A DNA stretch of 64,000 bases from Clostridiales bacterium (lineage in GTDB: Bacteria; Bacillota; Clostridia; Oscillospirales; Ruminococcaceae), in assembly GCA_019423685.1 (NCBI GenBank), contig JAHZAY010000002.1:184042-248041 (forward strand). Reading direction: 5' to 3'. Positions 8,039 through 18,000 of the stretch are shown here, in pieces (position 1 is the stretch's first letter; each line of letters opens with the position of its first letter). Made by a program: the position numbers and the translations under genes. Under the pieces are notes generated by a model. The model saw only the letters and a program-made list of their open reading frames with translations. It was not told the origin of the DNA and searched no databases.

Positions 8039-8659
8039 ATGAAAAATTTGGTTATCGGTTTAACCGGCCAAACCGGGGCGGGAAAAACCACCGTGTCGGA
8101 CTATCTGCGGGAGAATGGCGTCACTGTAATCGACGCCGACCAGGTGGCCCGGCGGGTGGTGGAGAGCGGCAGCGCGTGCATCGCCGACATCGCCTTGGAG
8201 TTTGGCTGCGAATATATCAACGCCGATGGAACCCTCAACCGCCGGAAGATGGCGCGGGCAGCCTTCGGCGACAGAGAGACGTTAAAGAAGCTGAATGCGG
8301 TGATGTTTCCCTACATCATCGATGAGCTGCACGAGGAGATTGCCCAGCTCAAACAGGAAAAGGGCGGGCTGCTGGTGCTGGATGCCCCGACCCTGTTTGA
8401 GAGCGGGGCGGACCGGGAATGCGATTATGTGATCTCGGTGACGGCAAGCCCGGAGGAGCGCAAGCGCAGGATTATGGTCCGCGACGGCCTGACCGAGGAG
8501 GAGGCGCGCGAGCGCATCAATGCCCAGCACGACGAGGAGTACTACCGCAGCCGGTCCTGGAAGGTGCTGGAAAATGACGGTGGGGTCGATGCCCTCAAGA
8601 CCGAGACCAGCGTCCTGCTGGGCTCGCTGGAGCAGCTGCTGGAGGAAAAAAAGGGTTAG
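8039..8659 (+). CDS. coaE: Dephospho-CoA kinase
   Basis: Phosphorylates the 3'-OH of dephospho-CoA, the last step of CoA synthesis. The 206-aa product has Walker A GQTGAGKT at residues 10-17, DADQVAR shortly after, and the typical LVLDAPTLFESGADRECDYV core. The frame extends upstream into the preceding gene, but ATG 8039 gives the normal N-terminus MKNLVIGLTGQ and follows CAAGGAA. It is part of the prfA operon. Confidence 0.96.
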   Translation: MKNLVIGLTGQTGAGKTTVSDYLRENGVTVIDADQVARRVVESGSACIADIALEFGCEYINADGTLNRRKMARAAFGDRETLKKLNAVMFPYIIDELHEEIAQLKQEKGGLLVLDAPTLFESGADRECDYVISVTASPEERKRRIMVRDGLTEEEARERINAQHDEEYYRSRSWKVLENDGGVDALKTETSVLLGSLEQLLEEKKG

Positions 8660-8689
8660 CATTTAAAAAGTTCAGCAAGGAGGATTGCG

Positions 8690-9286
8690 TTGGCAGCCAG
8701 GAGAAAAGTTGCGCGAAAGGTGAATCCCCGTTCGGTTGTGTTGTGGCTGGCACTGGTGGCAGTGCTGGTGGCGGCGGGCTTTGCAGCGCTCAAACCGGCA
8801 ACCCGCAGCATCTATCAGGCGCTCTATCCGCGCGACTACCGGCAATATGTGGAACGGTACAGCCACGAGTATGGAGTGGATGAAAATCTTGTGTATGCGG
8901 TGATTCGCATCGAGAGCAACTTTGACCCCGAAGCGGTTTCCAGCGTCGGCGCAAAGGGGCTCATGCAGATGACCGAGGATGCCTTTGATTGGGTGCAATA
9001 CCGCATGGGAGACACAAGCGATGTGACCTATGAGGACATCTTTGAGCCGGAGATTGCAATTCAGTACGGAACCTACATGCTGCACCTGCTGCTCACCGAA
9101 ACAGGCGACGAAAAGCTGGCCATCTGTTCCTATCATGCGGGAATGGGAAATGTCAGCGCCTGGCTGAGCCAGGAAAAGTATTCGAAAGATGGAAAAACCC
9201 TTGACAAAATACCCTATTCTGATACAGAATGGTATTATAATAAAGTCAGCGAAGCAAAGGACATCTATCGCTCGCTTTATTCATAA
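8690..9286 (+). CDS. Membrane-anchored lytic transglycosylase (SLT, GH23)
   Basis: A 198-aa murein-cleaving enzyme. A basic N-terminus is followed by a single membrane helix (about residues 16-34). An SLT domain follows, with catalytic Glu75 in VIRIESNFDP, then AVSSVGAKGLMQM and AICSYHAGMGNVSAWL, the standard GH23 signature blocks. Translation starts at TTG 8690, six bases after AAGGAGG. It sits between coaE and an aminopeptidase gene in the same operon, and acts on the outer face of the membrane. Confidence 0.93.
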   Translation: MAARRKVARKVNPRSVVLWLALVAVLVAAGFAALKPATRSIYQALYPRDYRQYVERYSHEYGVDENLVYAVIRIESNFDPEAVSSVGAKGLMQMTEDAFDWVQYRMGDTSDVTYEDIFEPEIAIQYGTYMLHLLLTETGDEKLAICSYHAGMGNVSAWLSQEKYSKDGKTLDKIPYSDTEWYYNKVSEAKDIYRSLYS

Positions 9287-9368
9287 ATTTTTACTTTGTA
9301 TCCTTCCTGCCTTTTCCTTGATGGAGGGGCGGAACAGATAAATATCAAATATCGGGAGGATGAACGAT

Positions 9369-10775
9369 ATGGACAAAACCAAAGGCGAACAGCTCCAGGA
9401 AGAGCTGATGATGAAGCCGGTCAACGGCACCAGCCGTCTGTCCGACGAGGCTCTGGACAAGGCAGAAGACTTTTCGGTAGACTATAAGAAATTTATGGAT
9501 GCCGCAAAGATCGAGATCGAGGCTGTCAAAGAGGCAATTGCCCGTCTGGAGAAGAACGGCTATCATCCGTTTGAGAGAGGCAAGAAGTATCAGCCAGGTG
9601 AGCGTTTCTACTACAACAACCGCGGCAAATCGCTGATCTTCGGCACCATGGGCAAACGCCCGATCGAAAAAGGCGTCAAGATTCTGGCAGCGCATGTTGA
9701 TTCTCCAAGACTGGATATCAAACCAAGCCCGCTGTTTGAAAACTGCGAGCTGGGCTACTTAAGACCGCACTACTACGGCGGTATCAAGAAATATCAGTGG
9801 CCAACCATTCCGCTGGCACTGCACGGCGACGTATACAAGAAGGACGGCTCGGTTGTCTCCATCACCATCGGTGAGGACGAAAACGACCCGATCTTCTGCG
9901 TAACCGATCTGCTGCCGCATCTGGCTTCCACCCAGTATCAGCAGAACCTCAAAGAGGCATTCAAGGGTGAGATGCTCAACATCCTCATCGGTTCCAGACA
10001 GTTCAAGGATGACAAAGCTTCCGAGAAGGTAAAACTGAACCTGATGAAGATCTTCAACGAGAAATACGGCATCACCGAGCGCGACTTTTTGGGCGCTGAG
10101 CTCAGCTGCGTACCGGCGATCAAAGCGCGCGACCTCGGTCTGGACAGAAGCATGATCGGTGCTTATGGCCACGACGACCGCGTATGCGCTTACACCGAGA
10201 TGATGGCGGAGATCGACAACAAAGATCCAGAGTGGACCTCGGTTGTTATCTTTGCTGATAAAGAGGAAGTTGGTTCTGACGGCAACACCGGCATGCACTC
10301 CAGATTCCTGCAGTACTTCCTGGCAGATCTGGCAGAGCCATTCGGCGTACCGGTTAGACGTGTTCTGAGCAACTCCAAGTGCCTGTCTGCGGATGTCAGC
10401 GCAGCGTACGATCCATCCTTTGCAGATGCGTTTGAGAAACAGAACGCTTCTTACCTGAACTACGGCGTATGTGTTGTAAAATACACCGGTTCCGGCGGCA
10501 AGGGCGGCACCAACGACTGCAACGCGCACTTCACCAGCCAGGTTTGCGCAATTCTGGACAACGCAGATGTTCTGTGGCAGTTCGGCGAACTGGGCAAAGT
10601 TGACCAGGGCGGCGGCGGCACCGTTGCAAAATTCATCTCCCAGCTGGATGTAGATACCATCGATATCGGTGTACCGGTACTGTCCATGCATGCACCAATG
10701 GAGATTATCTCCAAGGTTGACCTGTATGAGACCTATCGTGGCTTCTATGCTTTCCTGGTAGCTGACCTCGACTAA
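9369..10775 (+). CDS. M18 family aminopeptidase
   Basis: A 468-aa cytoplasmic zinc aminopeptidase related to aspartyl aminopeptidases (ApeA/LAP4). Metal and catalytic residues of the M18 family are visible: His109 and Asp111 in AAHVDSPRLDIKP, Asp in YGHDDRVCAYTEM, Glu-Glu in FADKEEVGSDGNTG, Asp in LSADVSAAYDPSF, and His in LSMHAPMEI. ATG 9369 follows GGGAGG by nine bases; the earlier in-frame ATG 9360 overlaps that SD and is not used. It is the last gene of the prfA operon, followed by a terminator. Confidence 0.95.
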   Translation: MDKTKGEQLQEELMMKPVNGTSRLSDEALDKAEDFSVDYKKFMDAAKIEIEAVKEAIARLEKNGYHPFERGKKYQPGERFYYNNRGKSLIFGTMGKRPIEKGVKILAAHVDSPRLDIKPSPLFENCELGYLRPHYYGGIKKYQWPTIPLALHGDVYKKDGSVVSITIGEDENDPIFCVTDLLPHLASTQYQQNLKEAFKGEMLNILIGSRQFKDDKASEKVKLNLMKIFNEKYGITERDFLGAELSCVPAIKARDLGLDRSMIGAYGHDDRVCAYTEMMAEIDNKDPEWTSVVIFADKEEVGSDGNTGMHSRFLQYFLADLAEPFGVPVRRVLSNSKCLSADVSAAYDPSFADAFEKQNASYLNYGVCVVKYTGSGGKGGTNDCNAHFTSQVCAILDNADVLWQFGELGKVDQGGGGTVAKFISQLDVDTIDIGVPVLSMHAPMEIISKVDLYETYRGFYAFLVADLD

Positions 10776-10796
10776 GACTGTTTACGGTAAGATAAA

Positions 10797-10835
10797 AATT
10801 CCCCAAAGGGTTTTGCCCTTTGGGGAATTTTTTTT
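10797..10835 (+). terminator. Terminator after the M18 aminopeptidase gene
   Basis: AATTCCCCAAAGGG and CCCTTTGGGGAATT form a 14-bp perfect stem around TTTTG, followed by a T run. Confidence 0.95.
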
Positions 10836-11059
10836 GAAAGAGTCGATATTTTTGGGGGCAGGACGTACCGTTTGTTCCGGTGATCGAAAAGGAAGAAAGA
10901 AGGGAAAACCCTTCAAAATAAGCTTTTTAAGGGAGAAAAAACCTTGGAGAGGCCTTGATTTCTCCTTTTTGGAGAGAGAAAACGGGAATTTTGGCATATA
11001 TAAACAAAACTCCGATTAAAAAATCGGAGTTTTTCGTTTTGCAAAAGAGGTCAAAATGA
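10836..11059. other. Intergenic region between aminopeptidase and rpoB
   Basis: About 220 nt without a supported gene. It holds GAAGGG/CCCTTC (near 10900) and GGAGAAA/TTTCTCC (near 10935-10975, followed by five T), both weak hairpins, and the clear hairpin at 11006-11033. A 68-codon frame across it has no SD and an A/G-rich, low-quality composition. Confidence 0.35.
11006..11036 (+). terminator. Second terminator-like hairpin before rpoB
   Basis: AAAACTCCGAT and ATCGGAGTTTT form an 11-bp stem with a 6-nt A-rich loop and a T tail. It insulates the rpoB promoter from upstream transcription and is symmetric enough to work on both strands. Confidence 0.75.
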
Positions 11060-11088
11060 TTGACTTTAACAGTGAAATGCAATATAAT
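11060..11088 (+). promoter_or_regulatory. Promoter of rpoBC
   Basis: TTGACT (11060-11065), 17-bp spacer, TATAAT (11083-11088). The predicted start near 11095 leaves about 155 nt of 5' UTR before rpoB. Confidence 0.88.
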
Positions 11089-11250
11089 ATTATAATGTAT
11101 CAAAATGGCTACGTGTGTATTTGTCTATATATATTGTAGCATAGAAGAAAAAAGAATTCAATACCTTCTTGCAGGATATTGGATGAAATGGGAAAAAAGT
11201 TGTACACAATGGACAATTGTTAAAATATGCGGATTGGAGTGGATCAGCCT

Positions 11251-14200
11251 ATGGTGAATGTTAAGCCGGTACATCTGGGTAAGAATGTTCGAATGAGCTT
11301 TTCTCGGATCAATGAGGTTCTGGAAATGCCAAATCTGATTGAGGTACAGAAAAACTCCTACAAATGGTTTCTTGAGGAGGGATTGAAGGAAGTATTTAAA
11401 GATATTTCTGAGATTTCGGACTATCAGGGCAACCTGGTGCTTGACTTTATCGACTACCGTCTTGACGAAACGCCGAAATATACCATCGAGGAGTGCAAGG
11501 AGCGCGACGCTACCTATGCAGCCCCGCTGCGCGTAAGAGCCAGCCTGCTGAACAAGGAAACGGGCGAGGTCAAAGAGCAGGACATCTTCATGGGAGATTT
11601 CCCGGTTATGACCCCAAGCGGCACCTTCATCATCAATGGTGCCGAGCGCGTCATCGTTTCCCAGTTGGTGCGTTCTCCGGGCGTTTACTACAGCATTTCC
11701 CGCGACAAAGCCGGCAAAGAGCTGTATGCCACCACGGTAATCCCGAACCGCGGCGCCTGGTTGGAATATGAAACCGATTCCAATGACGTCTTCTATGTCC
11801 GCATTGATAAAAACAGAAAACTGCCGGTAACCACCTTTATCCGTGCGCTGGGACTGTCCAGCGACGGCCAGATCCTCGACTTTTTCGGCGATGATCCGCG
11901 CATCGTAGCAACCATTGAAAAGGACAGCACCAACAACACCGAGGAGGCGTTGCTGGAGGTTTACCGCAAGCTGCGCCCGGGCGAGCCGCCAACAGTCGAC
12001 AGCGCCCAGAGCCACCTGAACGCCCTGTTCTTCGATGCAAGACGTTATGATCTGTCCCGCGTTGGACGTTACAAATACAACAAGAAACTGGGTATCGCTT
12101 CGCGCATCAACGGCCACGTTGTTGCAGAGCCGATCATCAACAGCCGCACCGGCGAAGTGATGGCAGAGCCGGACGAGGTGCTCACCCGCGCCAAGGCCGA
12201 AGAGATTGAGCGTGCCGGTGTCGACACCGTCTTTTTAAAGTGCAACGACCGCATCGTTAAGGTAATTTCCAACGGCATGGTCGACATTCTCGACTACGTC
12301 TCCTGCTACACCGCTGAGGAGCTCGAGGAGATTGGAGTCAATGAGAAGGTTCGCTTCTCGGTTCTCTGTGAGATTCTGGACAGCTGCAATTCCGATGAGG
12401 AACTGCGCCAGATGATCAAGGACCGCGCAGAAGATCTGGTTCCAAAGCACATTATCAAGGATGACATCTTCGCCACCATCAACTATCTGTGCTGCCTGGG
12501 CAACGGCGTCGGTTCGGTAGACGATATCGACCATCTGGGCAACAGAAGAATCCGCTCGGTCGGCGAGCTGCTGCAAAATCAGTTCCGCATCGGCTTCTCC
12601 CGTATGGAACGCGTCATCCGCGAGCGTATGACCACCCAGGCACAGGATATGGAGGTCATCACGCCACAGGCGCTGATCAACATCCGTCCGGTGGTAGCTG
12701 CCATCAAGGAGTTCTTTGGTTCCTCCCCACTGTCCCAGTTCATGGACCAGAACAACCCGCTGGCAGAGCTGACCCACAAGCGCCGTCTGTCTGCGCTGGG
12801 TCCTGGCGGTCTGTCGCGTGACCGTGCAGGTTTCGAAGTCCGCGACGTACACTACAGCCACTACGGAAGAATGTGCCCGGTAGAGACCCCTGAGGGCCCG
12901 AACATCGGCTTGATTTCCTACCTGGCAACCTTTGCGAGAATCAACAAATACGGCTTCATCGAGGCTCCATACCGCCGTGTCGACAAAGAAACCGGCAAGG
13001 TACTCGATGAGGTAGAATACATGACTGCCGACCGCGAGGATGAATTCATCGTCGCGCAGGCAAACGAGCCGCTGACCGAGGAAGGCACATTTGCCAACAA
13101 GATGGTATCGGTGCGCCACCGCGATACCGTCCGCATCGTCGAGCGCGAGCTGGTCGATTACATGGACGTTTCGCCAAAGATGGTAGTTTCGGTTGCGACG
13201 GCGATGATCCCGTTCCTCGAGAACGACGATACCAACCGCGCACTGATGGGTGCAAACATGCAGCGCCAGGCAGTACCGCTGCTCAAGACCGAGAACCCGA
13301 TTGTCGGTACCGGTATGGAATACAAGGCAGCTGTCGACTCCGGCGTCTGTGTTGTATCCGATGTCAACGGTGTGGTTGACCGCGTGGATGCAACCAAGAT
13401 TGTAGTTCGCACCGATGAGGGCGAGCTCAAGACCTTCCACGTCATCAAGTTTATGCGCTCCAACCAGGGCACCTGCTTTAATCAGCGTCCAATCGTCTCG
13501 GCGGGCGAGCGGGTAACGGTCGGCCAGGTTCTGGCAGACGGTCCGGCGACCAGCAACGGCGAGATTTCGCTTGGCAAGAACGCGCTGATCGGCTTTATGA
13601 CCTGGGAAGGTTACAACTACGAGGACGCGGTACTGCTCAATGAGCGCATGGTCCGCGACGACGTATACACCTCGATCCACATCGAGGAGCACGAGATTGA
13701 AGCCCGCGACACCAAGCTTGGCCCAGAGGAAATCACCCGCGACATCCCGAATGTCGGCGAGGATGCCCTCAAAGAGCTGGACGAGCGCGGCATTATCCGC
13801 ATCGGCGCCGAGGTACACTCCGGCGACATTCTGGTCGGCAAGGTAACGCCGAAGGGCGAAACCGAGCTCAACGCAGAGGAAAGATTGCTGCGCGCCATCT
13901 TTGGCGAGAAGGCCAGAGAGGTCCGCGACACCTCGCTGCGTGTGCCGCACGGTGAGTACGGCATCATCGTCGATGTCAAGGTATTTACAAGAGAAAATTC
14001 CGACGAGCTCTCCCCGGGCGTCAACATGGTCGTCCGCTGCTACATTGCGCAGAAACGTAAGATCTCGGTCGGCGATAAGATGGCGGGACGTCACGGCAAC
14101 AAGGGTGTTGTTTCCAGAATCCTGCCACAGGAGGATATGCCTTTCCTGGCAGACGGCCGTCCGTTGGACATCGTGCTGAATCCTTTGGGCGTACCATCCC

Positions 14201-14997
14201 GTATGAATATCGGTCAGGTATTGGAGGTCCACCTGGGACGTGCGGCCGCCGAGCTTGGCTGGAAGATTATGACACCTGTTTTTGACGGTGCAAACGAAAA
14301 CGATATCCGCGAGTGCCTGGAAATGGCCGGCCTGCGCGGCGACGGCAAGACCACCGTTTATGACGGACGCACCGGCGAGCCGTTTGACAACCCGGTCACC
14401 GTCGGCTACATGTACTACCTCAAGCTGCACCACCTGGTAGACGATAAGATTCACGCCCGCTCCACCGGTCCATACTCGCTGGTTACCCAGCAGCCTCTGG
14501 GCGGTAAAGCGCAGTTCGGCGGCCAGCGTTTCGGTGAGATGGAGGTTTGGGCGCTGGAGGCTTACGGCGCGGCCTACACCCTGCAGGAGATCCTGACAGT
14601 CAAGTCGGACGATGTCATCGGACGTGTCAAGACCTTCGAGGCAATTGTCAAGGGCAAGAACGTGCCGAAACCGGGTATTCCGGAATCCTTCAAGGTCCTC
14701 ATCAAGGAGCTGCAGTCGCTGTCTCTGGATGTCAAGGTTCTGGACAAGAACAACGAGGAAATCGACCTCAAACAGGATCTGGACGACGATATCGGCTTTG
14801 GCGGCAACGAGCACTATCAGGAGGACGATGGAACCCACTTCGAGAGCGAGAATGTCGCAGTGGATTCCGAGATTCAGGACGGATTTGCCGTCGAGCATCC
14901 TGACAACGAGGATGAAGATGACGACGAATTCGGCGGCCTGCTCGATGAGTTCTCCGACTATGGGCTGGACGATAGCAGTGACGACGACAATATGTAA
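11251..14997 (+). CDS. rpoB: DNA-directed RNA polymerase subunit beta
   Basis: Core RNA polymerase subunit of 1248 aa. Conserved blocks include MSFSRINEVLEMPNLIEVQK near the N-terminus and the rifampicin pocket (SQFMDQNNPL, then THKRRLSALGPGG). At the usual resistance positions this pocket carries the rifampicin-sensitive residues. The catalytic-core segment RHGNKG and the C-terminal QQPLGGKAQFGGQRFGEMEV block are also present. The frame is open to ATG 11227, but ATG 11251 (MVNVKPVHL) follows GGAG and matches Clostridial homologues. The last 80 or so residues form a strongly acidic extension. It is cotranscribed with rpoC; rplJL is not immediately upstream. Confidence 0.98.
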   Translation: MVNVKPVHLGKNVRMSFSRINEVLEMPNLIEVQKNSYKWFLEEGLKEVFKDISEISDYQGNLVLDFIDYRLDETPKYTIEECKERDATYAAPLRVRASLLNKETGEVKEQDIFMGDFPVMTPSGTFIINGAERVIVSQLVRSPGVYYSISRDKAGKELYATTVIPNRGAWLEYETDSNDVFYVRIDKNRKLPVTTFIRALGLSSDGQILDFFGDDPRIVATIEKDSTNNTEEALLEVYRKLRPGEPPTVDSAQSHLNALFFDARRYDLSRVGRYKYNKKLGIASRINGHVVAEPIINSRTGEVMAEPDEVLTRAKAEEIERAGVDTVFLKCNDRIVKVISNGMVDILDYVSCYTAEELEEIGVNEKVRFSVLCEILDSCNSDEELRQMIKDRAEDLVPKHIIKDDIFATINYLCCLGNGVGSVDDIDHLGNRRIRSVGELLQNQFRIGFSRMERVIRERMTTQAQDMEVITPQALINIRPVVAAIKEFFGSSPLSQFMDQNNPLAELTHKRRLSALGPGGLSRDRAGFEVRDVHYSHYGRMCPVETPEGPNIGLISYLATFARINKYGFIEAPYRRVDKETGKVLDEVEYMTADREDEFIVAQANEPLTEEGTFANKMVSVRHRDTVRIVERELVDYMDVSPKMVVSVATAMIPFLENDDTNRALMGANMQRQAVPLLKTENPIVGTGMEYKAAVDSGVCVVSDVNGVVDRVDATKIVVRTDEGELKTFHVIKFMRSNQGTCFNQRPIVSAGERVTVGQVLADGPATSNGEISLGKNALIGFMTWEGYNYEDAVLLNERMVRDDVYTSIHIEEHEIEARDTKLGPEEITRDIPNVGEDALKELDERGIIRIGAEVHSGDILVGKVTPKGETELNAEERLLRAIFGEKAREVRDTSLRVPHGEYGIIVDVKVFTRENSDELSPGVNMVVRCYIAQKRKISVGDKMAGRHGNKGVVSRILPQEDMPFLADGRPLDIVLNPLGVPSRMNIGQVLEVHLGRAAAELGWKIMTPVFDGANENDIRECLEMAGLRGDGKTTVYDGRTGEPFDNPVTVGYMYYLKLHHLVDDKIHARSTGPYSLVTQQPLGGKAQFGGQRFGEMEVWALEAYGAAYTLQEILTVKSDDVIGRVKTFEAIVKGKNVPKPGIPESFKVLIKELQSLSLDVKVLDKNNEEIDLKQDLDDDIGFGGNEHYQEDDGTHFESENVAVDSEIQDGFAVEHPDNEDEDDDEFGGLLDEFSDYGLDDSSDDDNM

Positions 14998-15022
14998 TTG
15001 AGAGGAAGAAGGGGTCGCAACA

Positions 15023-18000
15023 ATGGAATTTAACGTGTTCGAATCTATTAAAATCGGCTTGGCTTCTCCGGAAAAGATCAGGGAATGGTCCTACGGCGAG
15101 GTCAAGAAGCCGGAGACCATCAACTATAGGACCCTGAAACCAGAACGCGACGGCCTGTTCTGCGAGCGCATCTTTGGTCCAACCAAGGACTGGGAGTGCT
15201 ACTGCGGCAAATATAAACGGCTGCGTTACAAGGGCAAGATTTGCGAGCGCTGCGGCGTTGAGGTCACCAAGTCCAAGGTCCGCCGTGAGCGCATGGGCCA
15301 CATCGAGCTGGCCGCTCCGGTTTCTCACATTTGGTACTTTAAAGGCACCTCCTCGCGGATGGGCCTGCTCTTAAACCTCTCTCCAAGACTTTTGGAGAAG
15401 GTGCTGTACTTTGCGTCCTATATTGTGACCGATCCGGGTACAACCAACCTGAAAAAATACACCCTTCTTTCCGAGAAGGAATACCGCGATATGCGCGAGG
15501 CATACGAGGACGAGTTTGAGGCGCTGATGGGCGCTGAGGCGATCAAAAAGCTGCTGGAGGACATCGACCTCGAGCAGCTCTCCAAGGAGCTCAAGGACGA
15601 GCTGGAAACTCTGCCAGCCGGCCAGAAGCGCGCGCGCATCTTAAAGCGCCTGGAGGTCGTAGAGGCGTTCCGCTTGAGCGGCAACAAGCCGTCCTGGATG
15701 ATCCTGGACGTTGTACCGGTCATCCCACCGGATATTCGCCCGATGGTACAGCTGGACGGCGGACGTTTTGCCACCAGCGATCTGAACGATCTGTACCGCC
15801 GCGTCATCAACCGAAATAACCGTCTGAAAAAGCTCATCGAGCTGGGCGCTCCGGACATCATCGTGCGAAACGAAAAGCGCATGCTGCAGGAGTCGGTGGA
15901 TGCGCTGATCGACAACGGCCGTCATGGCCGTCCGGTCACCGGACCAAACAACCGTCCACTCAAATCCCTGTCCGATATGCTCAAAGGTAAACAGGGACGT
16001 TTCCGTCAGAACTTGCTGGGCAAACGTGTCGACTACTCCGGACGTTCGGTAATCGTTGTCGGACCAGACCTGAAGATGTATCAGTGCGGTCTGCCAAAAG
16101 AGATGGCGCTCGAGCTGTTTAAGCCGTTTGTTATGAAGCGCCTGGTTGACCAGGAGATTGCAACCAACATCAAAAACGCCCGCAAGATGGTGGATCGCGC
16201 CTCGATGAAAGAGGTTTGGGACGCGCTGGAGGTTGTCATCAAGAATCATCCGGTTCTCCTCAACCGTGCACCTACCCTGCACCGTCTGGGCATTCAGGCG
16301 TTTGAGCCAATCCTCGTAGAGGGCCGAGCTATCCGCCTGCATCCACTGGTATGTACCGCATTTAACGCCGACTTCGACGGCGACCAGATGGCGATTCATC
16401 TGCCGCTGTCCGCTGAGGCGCAGGCTGAAGCGCGCTTCCTGATGCTGGCAGCCGGCAACCTGCTCAAACCTTCCGACGGCCGTCCAGTTACCATCCCGAC
16501 ACAGGATATGATCCTGGGCTCTTACTACCTGACCATGGTGCGCGACGATGAGCCGGGCGCTGGAAAGGTATTCCGCAATTTTGACGAGGCAAAGATGGCC
16601 TACGACACCGGTGTGGTCGGCCTGCATGCGCCAATCCGCGTGCGTGTCTCCCGCGAGGTGGAGGGCAAAACCATCAGCCGCCTGATCAACGCTACCGTCG
16701 GACAGATCATCTTCAACGACCCAATTCCGCAGGATCTGGGCTTTGTAGACAGAACCGATTCGGAGAAGCAGTTTGACCTTGAGGTCACCTTCCTGGTTAA
16801 GAAAAAACAGCTCGGCCAGATCATCGACCGCTGCATCCGCAGCTGCGGTACCGTGCGCACCTCCGAGATTCTGGACCGCATCAAAAACCAGGGCTTTAAA
16901 TATTCCACCAAGAGCGGCCTGACCGTCGCGGTAAGCGACGCACTCATCCCTGCCAACAAGCAGGAGCTGATTGCACAGGCCGACGAGAAGGTTGCACAGA
17001 TCAAGCGCCAGTACGACAGAGGCCTGATTTCGGACGATGTTCGTTACGACCGTGTCATCAAGGTTTGGAACGACACCACCGAGGCTGTCAAGAAGGAGCT
17101 GAGCGCTACCTTCGGTGAGCGCAACCCAATTTATATGTTCGCAGATTCCGGTGCGCGAGGCTCTATGGAGCAGATCCGTCAGCTGGCCGGTATGCGCGGA
17201 CTGATCGCAAATACCTCCGGTAAAGCGATCGAAATCCCAATTAAATCCAACTACCGCGAAGGCTTGAACATCTTGGAGTACTTCCAGTCTTCTCGAGGCG
17301 CCCGTAAAGGTCTGGCCGATACCGCGCTGCGTACCGCAGACTCCGGTTACCTGACCCGCCGTCTGGTTGACGTTTCGCAGGATGTTATCGTGCGCAGCGA
17401 CGACTGCGGCACCCACGAGGGCATCGAGGTATACGATATCATGGACAGCGGCCGTGTCATCGAGGGTCTGGCAGAGCGCTTGACCGGACGTTATCTGGCC
17501 GACGATCTGGTAGATCCAAAGACCGGCGAACTGCTGGCTACCAGAGAAAAGATGATCGACGAAAAGACTGCGCAGAAGATTGTCGATGCAGGCATCACCC
17601 GCGTCAAGATCCGCTCGATCCTCACCTGCCAGGCCAAGAAAGGTGTCTGCGCTAAGTGCTATGGCGCGAACCTTGCAAACGGCCAGCCGGTCGGCATCGG
17701 CGAGGCGGTCGGCGTCATCTCGGCGCAGTCGATCGGTGAGCCAGGTACCCAGCTGACCATGCGTACCTTCCACACCGGCGGTGTCGCTTCCGCAAGCGAT
17801 ATCACCCAAGGTCTTCCGAGGGTTGAGGAGCTGTTCGAGGCCAGAAAGCCGAAGAATGCAGCGATCATCAGCCATGTGGCCGGTGTTGCAAACTTCCGTC
17901 TCGACCACAAGGGAGCCAACACCGTCAACGTCACCAGCGCAGACGGCGAGGTCTTTACCAAGATCGTTCCATTCGATTACAAGATCATCGTCCAGGAAGG

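Noticed and set aside
10813..11019. 68-codon frame between two terminators
   Set aside because: Starts inside the aminopeptidase terminator, lacks an SD and has no plausible protein character.
12235..14898. Very long open frame on the strand opposite rpoB
   Set aside because: It mirrors the rpoB codons, has no SD and no recognisable domain; codon bias of rpoB keeps stops out of this frame. The same holds for long antisense frames across rpoC, fusA, tuf, purL, aspS and prfA.
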